Shown: positions 36,502 to 46,045 of the stretch, in pieces
Position numbering within the stretch: position 1 is the first letter of the stretch
Layout: each line of letters starts with the position of its first letter
Assembly (NCBI RefSeq): GCF_029168945.1
Contig: NC_083604.1
Location: 76,338,211-76,402,210 of the forward strand
From: Cannabis sativa
Taxonomy: Eukaryota; Streptophyta; Magnoliopsida; Rosales; Cannabaceae
DNA: 64,000 bases
Direction: 5' to 3'
Program-made: the position numbers and the translations under genes
The notes under the pieces: generated by a model
The model's input: only the letters and a program-made list of their open reading frames with translations
The model's database searches: none
Told to the model about the DNA's origin: nothing

Positions 36502-36869
36502 TTTTGGTTATCTTCCGAATCTTCTGAGTAGCGAGTCGTGAGTTTACAACTCCACAATGTAAAGTTTCTAAGAATGAGAATTCCCTTTTATAAACCCTTC
36601 TAAAATTCGTACCATGCTATTTTTGTTGTGTACAGTTTTTTTGTTATTTTTGTTTTTACTGTATTGACCTTCACTCAACAGTCAAATCACTTTTCTAGTG
36701 GAAAGAAATTTGTTTTTACTGTTTGGGTAAAATCGTAAATTTACAGAGACTGACCTATCGTATCTATCCTCGGAGTGGACGATAGGATGTGCTGTCAATA
36801 ATTTGTTAACTGCAAATATACACTTTATTTTTTTTTTTAATTTAAATGTTTTCAAAAATATCGCTTGTA
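36502..36869 (-). promoter_or_regulatory. APP1 5' UTR and remaining proximal promoter
   Basis: Only about 370 bp separate the APP1 start codon from the LINE insertion. The part nearest the gene is probably leader. The rest is AT-rich. No specific element can be named with confidence. Confidence 0.5.
36855..36869. repeat. Left target-site duplication of the large LINE
   Basis: AAAATATCGCTTGTA, matched at 49206-49220 by AAAACATCGCTTGTA (14 of 15 bases). This fixes both ends of the LINE. Confidence 0.9.
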
Positions 36870-37415
36870 GCCTTTTTAATTATTAATTAAGTCTTGCCAG
36901 GTGGCATGTGTGAAAGTTTCTCTCAAGGTTTCGTTCGTTTCTGCGTTTGTGGATCGACTGGTTTGTTGCGATTTCTCTGGTTCCTGCGTTTGTCGACTGG
37001 TTTGCTGCATTTGTCGACTGGTTTCGATCGTGACTACGTTGTGACAGGATTGTTGCGACTAGGTTTTTCTCTTTTTCTGTTTGTTTGTGATTTCACTAGT
37101 GGATTTCTTCAAAGTCTTTAATCGTTTTTGGTTTCTGCGTTTGTGACTGACTGTTGCGGCTGGGTTCTTCTCGTGTTTGGTTTTGTTGCGACTGTTTTAT
37201 TCTTTTTTCTGGTTGTTGCGATTTCTCTGGTGGCTTTCCTTCAAGGTTAAAATTAATTTCTTCTGCATTTGTGACTGGATTGGTGCGATTGATTTTTTCT
37301 ACATCTGTGACTGGATTATTTTCACGGCTTCGATCGTCGTTTTCTGCGTTTGTGGCTGGAGTGTTGCGTCGGGTTCGTCTCTGTTTTCTGTCTGTTGCGT
37401 TTTCTTTGGTGGAAC
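36870..37415 (+). promoter_or_regulatory. LINE 5' UTR with internal diverged repeats
   Basis: The leader is composed of recurring phrases such as TTTCTGCGTTTGTG, GACTGGTTTG, GTTGCGATTTCTCTGGT and TCGATCGT, spaced at tens of bases. It is less AT-rich than the surroundings. LINE 5' UTRs usually carry an internal promoter, and repeated monomers would fit that. The function is inference. Confidence 0.55.
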
Positions 37416-38703
37416 ATGGCGTCGAGTAGTCAAGCCATGGAGGACATGGAGCAGAGCTATGGGAATATAGAATTGGAGGATGAGGAGAGTTTTGGGATTG
37501 AGATCGATGATGATGTTGAGGAGACGACTCTGGTGGATGATCGGTGGTGCCTGGTTGGGAGATTTTTGAATGCTCGATCGTTAGACTTTGAAGCTATGAA
37601 GCATACATTGGCTGGGTTGTGGAAGCCTGGGAAGGGTCTTTTTGTCAAGGAGTTGGGTCCAAATTTGTTCTTATTTCAGTTTTACCATGAAATTGATATT
37701 AAGAGAGTCATCAATGGTAGTCCTTGGACTTTCAATAGGCTTCCTTTGATTTTCAGCAGGGTACCGAGGGGTGGTGATCCGAAAGCAGTCAGTCTAAATA
37801 AATTGGACTTGTGGGGTCCAGATTCATGGCCTTTCAACGGGATTTATGACAGAGAAAATTGTGTCTACAGCAGCAAATTACATCGGCACTCTCGTCGAAT
37901 CGGATCCGAAAAATTATAATGGTCTTTGGAGGGAATATCTTCGGGTAAGGGTGACGGTGAACATAGATTTTCCGTTGAAAAGACGAATGAAATTGAAAAA
38001 AACTGGTGGTGAGTGGTTCTATGCCAATTTTAAATATGAGTTTGTTCCAACGTTTTGTTTTATCTGTGGTATTATTGGACACTCAGAAAATTTTTGTCAT
38101 AAACTTTTTGATACGCCTGAGGAGGAGCTTGTTAAACCGTATGGGAATTTTATGCGAGCGCCACCACGAAGAAAGAATTATTTGCTTGGTGCTCAATACT
38201 TGTGCATGGGTACGGAAGCCGACGAACAATTTGGCCATGAACAGCCACCGGTGCGGCAGCCAGAGGATATGCCACAGATGCAATCGCATCATTCAAACTT
38301 GCCTCGGTTAGATTTTGGAGAGAATCACGGGTCAAAGAATGGTAACAATATTCCTGATGTAGTGGATGAGGGGAATATTTCTAATAATGGAAATAAAGCT
38401 AATAATGGGAATCAAACTATTAGTGGTAACAAAGATAGTGTTTCCAAGTTCAGTGCCAACGAAAAGGGGAAGTCAGTTGTGTTTGGAGATCATGTGCCAG
38501 GTCAACATTCTCTTTTTCTTCCTGGCCCATTAATGACACGTGGTGGACAAGGGGGCCGTGGGCCTTCTCTAGAGACAAAAAGAAGGAGACAAAGTGAAGG
38601 GGTTGTTGGGCTTGATTACGTTGATATGGATGAGGATGATAGTGCTGATGTGGTTGATAATGGACTCTCAAAAAACGAGTTCGAGGTGGGTCCTGGTCTC
38701 TAG
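37416..38703 (+). pseudogene. LINE ORF1 (DUF4283 and CCHC zinc knuckle), frameshifted
   Basis: The RNA-binding nucleocapsid-like protein of plant L1 elements. The first part (37416 to about 37815) carries the DUF4283 domain, with WCLVGRFLNAR, WKPGKGLFVKEL and INGSPWTFNRLPLIFSR. The second part (from about 37817, in another frame) carries the zinc knuckle CFICGIIGHSENFCHK (CX2CX4HX4C type) and a low-complexity Asn/Gly-rich tail. The frame changes within the GGGG run at 37813-37816, where one extra G explains the break. The start is the ATG at 37416, in MASSSQAMEDME. It ends 14 bases before ORF2, the usual tandem arrangement. Confidence 0.88.
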
Positions 38704-38717
38704 GCCCACCGGGCATT

Positions 38718-39670
38718 ATGAGTACTTTAAGTTGGAATTGTCGTGGGATGGGCAACCCACGGGCGATACAATTCCTATATGACACTGTGGCCCAAAAGAA
38801 GCCTGATTTTATTTTCTTATGTGAAACTTTATGTCGTAAAGATGTGTTGGAACGGGTTAGAATGAAATTGAAATTTGATGGGGTGTTTGCGGTGGATGCT
38901 TGTGGTAGAAGTGGTGGGATGGCTTTCTTATGGAGAAATAAGGAGGATGTCAAGGTACTGAATTTTGCCACAAACTTTGTTGATGTGGAAATTCTTTCTA
39001 GTGATATTGGGCCGTGGCGCCTAACCGGGTTCTATGGGGAATCAAAAAGAAGTCTTCGGTGGTCCTCTTGGGAACAACTTCGAACTTTAGCTAGTGGTAA
39101 TACTCTCCCTTGGTGTGTGATTGGTGATATGAATAATGTTCTCTCTCAGGAAGACAAACGAGGAGGACATCCTTATCCAAACTGGCTTCTTGATGGTTTT
39201 CGTGATACCATCCGGGTGTGTGGGTTGATTGATTTAGATATTGTTGGTCCTCAGTTTACTTGGGAGAAGAGCCGTGGTACTGAAAATTGGATTGAAGTTC
39301 GCTTAGATCGTGCTCTAGTTACAGAAAGTTGGCTTCATCGCTTTCCTTCAGCTAAGCTTATTAATCTTGAGGTCTCTTCTTCTGATCATTGTCCTATTTT
39401 ACTTGATATGGCTGTCAAAAAGTTTGTTTCTCTTAATCGTAAATTTCGGTTTGAAAACTGTTGGCTCCGTGAACCACTTTGTTTTCAAGTTGTAAAGGAG
39501 TGTTGGGAGGAATATCCTTCGGTGGGGATTCAAGAGAAAATTCAGCGGTGTGGGGAGATTCTCTCGGAGTGGGAAAAAGACTACTTTGGAAACTTTGCTT
39601 CTCGTATTAAACACTGGAAAAATGAGGTGAGACGATGGAAGAATGGTCGTAACCCTGATGCCATTACTAA
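38718..39670 (+). pseudogene. LINE ORF2, apurinic-type endonuclease part
   Basis: Start of the LINE polyprotein. The APE-like endonuclease that nicks target DNA is intact here. Visible motifs are LSWNCRGMGNPRA, the FLCETL metal site, GFYGESKRS, VIGDMNNVL and SSDHCPIL near its end. It is followed by the linker toward the reverse transcriptase. The frame is cut after 39670 by the LTR retrotransposon and resumes after the second ACTAA at 46046-46050 in the same phase. Confidence 0.92.
39666..39670. repeat. Target-site duplication (ACTAA), left
   Basis: Five bases flanking the LTR element, repeated exactly at 46046-46050. Confidence 0.93.
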
Positions 39671-40931
39671 TGTTGCTAAATTTATGATCACTACGCAAGT
39701 ATACGCAATCAAGTAGTAAACTCACACAGGTGAGGTCGAACCACAGGGAATTGGACTAATTACTACTAAATTATACTATTGATTCTATCTGGTAAAAGAA
39801 TACTTTTTATGAATTAAATAAGACAATTCAGAAAATTAAAAATAACAAAGGAAGATTAATCAAGATAAGAAAATAGGGAGACGAATCATGTTGTTAAGTT
39901 ACCAATGTTAATGTTTAAATGCTATCCTTCTCTTGAAGTGAATGACAGATTATGAATTAACCTAGCTCTTTTCAGATCTTCTAGGTTCTAAATCTCATGC
40001 TCTCTAATTAATCTCTTAATTAAACTAACATGAAATCAGCATTAAGCAATAATCTAAATGTCACAAAGGCTATGTAAATACTTTCGTTTCACATCAAAAC
40101 CTAGACTATCCAATTTTAGCATTCTCAATTCTCACTTTTCAGATTTCGAATTAAGATCATAAAAACATGTAAAAGGTGATCAATCTTGCACATGGAAATT
40201 AAACACAAATATGAATAGTATTCACAATCAAGATGGAGGAATGGCAATTAATCATTAACTAAGAAAAACTTAAACAACATTCATCGTTCTCCCTAAATAG
40301 GAGTTTAGTTCAAAACATCCATAATCAAATCCATAATTATCATTGAAATAGAAAAGAACATAGAAAAATTAAAGAGAAGAGAAAGAACTAGTCAAGCAAT
40401 TGATCCGGTCGCCACAAGCCGCTCTTCTAGCCTCCTCCTTTGTTTCTAGGGTTCTAATTCTGAATGAACCCTAATTTTCACGAACTCCCTCTATTTAAAC
40501 CAATTATCATCTTTAAAATTCGTGAAATTACGAAACTGCCCAAAAATCCCGTCACTGGGTCCCCGTCGCGATCGGGTGTGCCCCCGTCGCGACGGGTTAA
40601 GCAGCATCCGTCTCAAAATTCTCTCTACCTTTTCCGGGGCCGCGCGGCAGTCCCGCCGCGATCGGATTACGCTGAGTTCTTGGGGATGTCTCTGCCAGTT
40701 CCCGTCGCGACTGGCAAATTCCCCGTCGCGACTGGAACTGGCAGCGACACCAATCTTGGATTTTCTTCTCGATTCTTTCACCATTTCGCCTCAATTCTTG
40801 TACATACTTTCTTTAAATGCCCGAGGACCTGAAACAAAAGAATCAAGCGTAATATAGCCTTAAAACTAGAAACAAAGAGTGAAAACTAACCGAAAATACG
40901 ACCCGAAACTTAGACTAATTTTAGCCTAACA
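39671..40931 (-). repeat. 3' LTR of the gag-protease element
   Basis: 1261 bp, nearly the same as 44787-46045. A 190 bp block (about 40555-40745) carries repeated GTCGCGAC/GTCGCGAT motifs in an otherwise AT-rich repeat. Open frames over this block on both strands are products of the GC-rich motif and are not genes. Confidence 0.95.
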
Positions 40932-40950
40932 AATTCCCCCAAACTAGATT
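40932..40950 (-). other. Polypurine tract
   Basis: Read on the minus strand, TAGTTTGGGGGAATT directly precedes the 3' LTR. This is the expected primer for plus-strand DNA synthesis. Confidence 0.7.
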
Positions 40951-42266
40951 CTTACTCGCCCTCGAGTAAGATAAATACTACTAACTACTAATCTACTAAC
41001 TACGCTATCAGATAATCATAATACTACTGCCTCATGTGTTGTTCTCTTCTATTGCGCAAACTAGAATTTCAATTCTACCAACTCTAACAATTAATTTAGA
41101 TGCTCAATTTATAGCACTATGTACAACTGCAAAAAATTTATTCAAATGTGAAACATTGTTATAAAAGTTTTACTCTTTCCAATAGTTCCACAGCCCGATA
41201 ACTCATAAGCTTGCATGCTTACCTTTCTCCACTAATGTTGACAGTATTCTTTGGAATCATTAGGTCTTTTCAAGGCTTAGGTAATATGGCTCAGATATTC
41301 AGGGATAGGCTAAAGACAATTTTGGCTTAAGATATCATAAGCACACAAACAGAACCCACAAGCTTCTTACTTTTCTTTTTCTAAGATCCCATAATATTCT
41401 CAGATTTACCAAGATTGATAGAAGACGTCTCTATTATTTTTCAACATCACTGAAATTTTTTTCTTTTTTTCACACATATTTTTACTTTTTATTGTTTTTT
41501 TTTTCATCATATTTCATTTTTTTTTTCAATGACATTGAATTACACAATTTTCCTCTTCTCAATCTTACAAAAATTTTTTTCCTCTCACTATTTCCTCACA
41601 CTAAATGTTTTTCCTCCCCCAAACTAATTATGTAGCTTATGATATCATGGATAACAGGGTGAAGAAAAATTAATAGTGTGGTTGCAATTTTTTTTTTTAA
41701 AACCGATGGGTGAAAAACATAACCGGTGTAGGCTCAAAAGGTTAACTAGGGATACATCTTATTACGGTAGGCTTGAAAGGCTCAAACTATCCAACAAATG
41801 CCTAAATCATATTCCAATTGAACACTATCAAGGATTTCGTCTCAAAAGAATAAACATGCAAGTTCTAAGCTATCATGGCAATCTTACCACAAACCATCGT
41901 AAAACAATTATAACAATTTTCACAGATTGAGTATTTGCAGATAAACACAGGTTTCTAAGCATCCAAACTAATCCAAAGAGTTAACAGAATCAAGCACACA
42001 GTTATTTTACAATTTCAGAACACATCACACTAGTCAGCAGTATACAACTATCGTCAAGCTTATTGCCATTCCTTAACTAAAACAAAAAAACTAAAATAGA
42101 AAATTAAAATGCAGAAATTAAAGTGCAGAATTTAAAAATTTTAAGTAAAAATTTTAAGTCTCTCCCCCCAAACTAAATATGACATTGTCCCCAATGTGCT
42201 ATTATACTCAAGGTGAGAAGGACTTACCTGAACCCCCATCAGAAGGGGTTTGGCCGCAATACTACT
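40951..42266 (-). other. Non-coding interior of the LTR element
   Basis: About 1.3 kb between protease and polypurine tract, rich in T tracts, with a second GTTTGGGGG purine run near 42170 and phrases typical of the Tat/Athila 3' region. No polymerase or integrase sequence is visible. Confidence 0.75.
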
Positions 42267-43250
42267 TCAAATTGGATCAAGTCCACCTCTTGCATCCAAT
42301 AGGGTCCTTGTACCAAATGAAGAAAATTGACCTCCAATGTTGCTAATTTCAGAGTTTTGCACAAGAGGAAGTTTACCTTCAGAATTACCACACATCAATC
42401 TTTTCCAACGCCGCTGAATCGTTCGAAGTCGCTCTTTAGGTTTTTCTTTCTTCTTATCAGCTTTAACAAAAGAACCCTTCACCATCTCAATCTTGCAACA
42501 GGTAGGAATGTCGGTTGGGGAAAAAACATTAAAATTGACCTCTTCATCTTGCACTCTCAACTTTAACTCCCCCTTTTGAACGTCTATTAATGCTCGACCC
42601 GTGGCTAAGAATGGTCTTCCCAAAATAATGGGAATAGTTGAATCTTCCTCCATATCAAGAATTAGGAAATCAGCAGGGAAGATAAACTTACCAACCTTCA
42701 CCAGTACATCTTCAATTATCCCACGAGGATGAGTCAAAGAACGATCCGCGCATTGCAAAGTCACCGTTGTAGGCTTTGCTTTTCCCAATCCTAGCCTTTT
42801 GAAGACGTACAATGGCATTAGATTAATGCTTGCTCCCAGATCACATAGAGCTTTAGTTTCCACCGAACCCCCTATAGAGCATGGAATATTGAAACTACCC
42901 GGATCTTTAAGCTTGGGCGGTAGTTTCTTTTGCAAAATGGCGCTACACTCCTCAGTTAATGCCACTGTTTCATAGTCCTCCAATTTTCTCTTCTTAGACA
43001 ATATCTCCTTCATGAACTTCACATAACGGGGCATTTGTTCCAAAGCTTCAGCAAAAGGAATGTTGATGTGTAGTCTTTTAAAGACTTCTAAGAATTTGGT
43101 GAACTGCTTGTCTAGACTTGACTTTCTAAGTCTCTGGGGATAGGGTATTTTCACATGGTGATCAATGCTTGGTGGTGAGACTGTTGTGGTCGTGCCGTCA
43201 TCGCAGCCTTCTCTCGCTCGTTGGTGTTGTTTGATCTTTAATCTCTTCAT
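42267..43250 (-). pseudogene. Retrotransposon gag C-terminus/aspartic protease
   Basis: A 327-codon frame. The retropepsin-like domain has the active-site region KALCDLGASINLMPL (Asp-Leu-Gly in place of the usual Asp-Ser/Thr-Gly, but normal for Athila-type elements), then ADRSLTHPRG, FPADFLILDME and IILGRPFLATGRALIDV. After NFNVF the frame runs into about 80 residues with no reverse transcriptase homology and stops at 42267, marking the pol deletion. It processes gag in related elements. Confidence 0.85.
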
Positions 43251-43429
43251 CCATCGGTTGTATCATCTCGTGCCCATCATATTTCTTTCCACTCCTTAAG
43301 GAAATTGCTTTACATTGCTCTTTCCTTTTGCATCATTGCTAGGCGAATTTCCTTGAGCTTGTTTTTCCACTTGAGTAGCCAATTGTTCCATTTGAGTTTC
43401 TAGAGTTTTAATAGAGGCTCTAGTTTCCA

Positions 43430-44639
43430 TCATGAATTGGAGCAATAAATCAGCTTGGATAGTGGAGCCTCCACTAGAACTTTGTTGTTGTAGAAATCGT
43501 TGTTGGTTTTGTTGGGGCCGGTTTCTCCGCCGCTTTGGTAGAACCCCCGTTGGTTGTGCCCATAATTATTGTTTTGGGAATAGTTTCCAATGGCTTTTGC
43601 TTGATCCATTGGCAAATCATCCACATGCTCGACACTCGAAAAGTGATGGGGACCTCCACATATCTCACAAACCACTCGAGCTTGTTTGGCTTGCACCGCG
43701 ATCGCCTTTGTTAGGCCTCAACTCGAGTGTCGCACTTTGTAATGGCATCCACCTCTAAGACACACAAACCTACCTTCTTAGTTTGACTCCTTTCGCCTGG
43801 CCACCGCCGATTGTTTAGAGCCATCTCCTCCAATAGATCAAAAGCCTCATTTGCACTCTTTCTCATAAAGGCTCCACTCACTGCCGTCGCATCTATCGTG
43901 GTTCTAGTGTTACCAACCAACCCGTTATGTAAATTATGAACCAAAGATCCACTTCTCAATACCATGATGAGGACACTTTCTCGATTAAGTCCTTGAACCT
44001 CTCCCAAGACTCATAGAGAGACTCATTCTCTTGTTGACGTAAATTGTTCGATCTCTCCTCGCGGCTTAGCGTACTTTGTTGGGGAAAGAACTTAGCAAAT
44101 TTAGTTGCTAAGTCTCGTCCATGTTGCTATGGAATTTGGTGGCAAGGAGATTAACCAGCTCTTGGCTCTTTCTCTCGGTTGAGAATGGAAACGGTCAAAC
44201 GAATGGCATCATCACTAACTCCATTGACTTTAAAAGTCTCACAAAGTTCCATGAAGTTCGAGAGATGCAGATTAGGATCTTCAGAAGGGAGGCCACCAAA
44301 CTGAACTGAAGACTGCACCATTTGAAGGATGGGAGGTTTAATCTCAAAGTTGTTTGCATCCACTCGCTCTATGGCCTAATACATGACCGCACTCCCGTCG
44401 CAGTAGGGAGAATGTAATCTCTCAAGCTACGCGCCATTAGCTTGATCTTCCACGCGCCTCCATTATTACCGTTATTACCCCCATTGTTTCCGCATCATTG
44501 TTCACATTGGCGCCATGATTTCGATGTTTCGCCAGCTGTCGAAAACTCTTTCTTGCCTCTTGTTCTTTCGATTCCTCCTGCAAGTTTTCTCGATTTCAGG
44601 ATCAACTGGTAATATGATTGCTTGTCCTTGACGGCGCAT
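43430..44639 (-). pseudogene. Retrotransposon gag, broken
   Basis: Starts at the ATG at 44639 (MRRQGQAIILPVDPE). It runs through a stop-interrupted N-terminal part, then [20 protein letters not shown] and [20 protein letters not shown] (44363-44151), the Athila/Tat capsid signature. A later piece (44007-43711) has ATAVSGAFMRKSANEAFDLLEEMA, in two stretches. The last piece (43696-43430) has the half-knuckle VCEICGGPHHF. Several frame changes and stops separate the pieces, so it cannot give a full product. Confidence 0.8.
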
Positions 44640-44763
44640 ACACTTAGGATTCCTGAAATAGATCAAGAAAATATTGCAAGAAAAAGGTTAGAAAATCAGC
44701 AAGAGAAAATATACCAAAGTAGAAGTTAGTATAATTTTGGATAATATTAATCTTTATACAATT

Positions 44764-44786
44764 CCCCGGCAACGGCGCTAAAAACT
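44764..44786 (-). other. Primer-binding site
   Basis: On the minus strand, immediately after the 5' LTR, the sequence reads AGTTTTTAGCGCCGTTGCCG then GGG. It differs by little from the TGGCGCCGTTGCCGGGGA used by plant Tat/Athila elements, which pair with tRNA-Asp. Confidence 0.8.
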
Positions 44787-46045
44787 TGTTGCTAAATTTA
44801 TGATCTTTACGCAAGTATACGCAATCAAGTAGTAAACTCACACAGGTGAGGTCGAACCACAGGGAATTGGACTAATTACTACTAAATTATACTATTGATT
44901 CTATCTGGTAAAAGAATACTTTTTATGAATTAAATAAGACAATTCAGAAAATTAAAAATAACAAAGGAAGATTAATCAAGATAAGAAAATAGGGAGACGA
45001 ATCCTGTTGTTAAGTTACCAATGTTAATGTTTAAATGCTATCCTTCTCTTGAAGTGAATGACAGATTATGAATTAACCTAGCTCTTTTCGTATCTTCTAG
45101 TTCTAAATCTCATGCTCTCTAATTAATCTCTTAATTAAACTAACATGAAATCAGCATTAAGCAATAATCTAAATGTCACAAAGGCTATGTAAATACTTTC
45201 GTTTCACATCAAAACCTAGACTATCCAATTTTAGCATTCTCAATTCTCACTTTTCAGATTTCGAATTAAGATCATAAAAACATGTAAAAGGTGATCAATC
45301 TTGCACATGGAAATTAAACACAAATATGAATAGTATTCACAATCAAGATGGAGGAATGGCAATTAATCATTAACTAAGAAAAACTTAAACAACATTCATC
45401 GTTCTCCCTAAATAGGAGTTTAGTTCAAAACATCCATAATCAAATCCATAATTATCATTGAAATAGAAAAGAACATAGAAAAATTAAAGAGAAGAGAAAG
45501 AACTAGTTGAAGCAATTGATCCGGGTCGCCACAAGCCGCTCTTCTAGCCTCCTCCTTTGTTTCTAGGGTTCTAATTCTGAATGAACCCTAATTTTCACGA
45601 ACTCCCTCTATTTAAACCAATTTTCATCTTTAAAATTCGTGAAATTACGAAACTGCCCAAAAATCCCGTCACTGGGTCCCCGTCGCGATCGGTGTGCCTG
45701 GGCCCGTCGCGACGGGGGCAGCATCTGTCTCAAAATTCTCTGCCTTTTCCGGCCGCGACCGCAGTCCCGCCGCGACCGGATTACGCTGAGTTCTTGGGGA
45801 TGTCTCTGCCAGTTCCCGTCGCGACTGGCAAATTCCCCGTCGCGACTGGAACTGGCAGCGACACCAATCTTGGATTTTTTTCTCGATTCTTTCACCATTT
45901 CGCCTCAATTCTTGTACATACTTTCTTTAAATGCCCGAGGACCTGAAACAAAAGAATCAAGCGTAATATAGCCCTAAAACTAGAAACAAAGAGTGAAAAC
46001 TAACCGAAAATACGACCCGAAACTTAGACTAATTTTAGCCTAACA
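44787..46045 (-). repeat. 5' LTR of the gag-protease element
   Basis: 1259 bp partner of 39671-40931. By eye it differs at roughly two dozen positions, many of them small indels inside the GTCGCGAC block (about 45680-45790). Confidence 0.95.

Larger units (their letters stand above)
39671..46045 (-). mobile_element. Tat/Athila-type LTR retrotransposon, gag-protease only
   Basis: A 6375 bp element with 1.26 kb LTRs, ends TGTTGC...TAACA and a perfect ACTAA duplication (39666-39670, 46046-46050). It lies in opposite orientation to the LINE it interrupts. On the minus strand, order is LTR, primer-binding site, gag, protease, non-coding region, polypurine tract, LTR. No reverse transcriptase, RNase H or integrase can be found between the protease and the 3' LTR, so it must have relied on a related autonomous element. 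The gag is broken. Few LTR differences imply a fairly recent insertion, necessarily after the LINE. Confidence 0.95.

Noticed and set aside
40464..40857. Frames of about 100-120 codons in the LTR, repeated at 45581-45971
   Set aside because: They lie in both LTRs on both strands, created by the GC-rich GTCGCGAC block, and match no retroelement protein.
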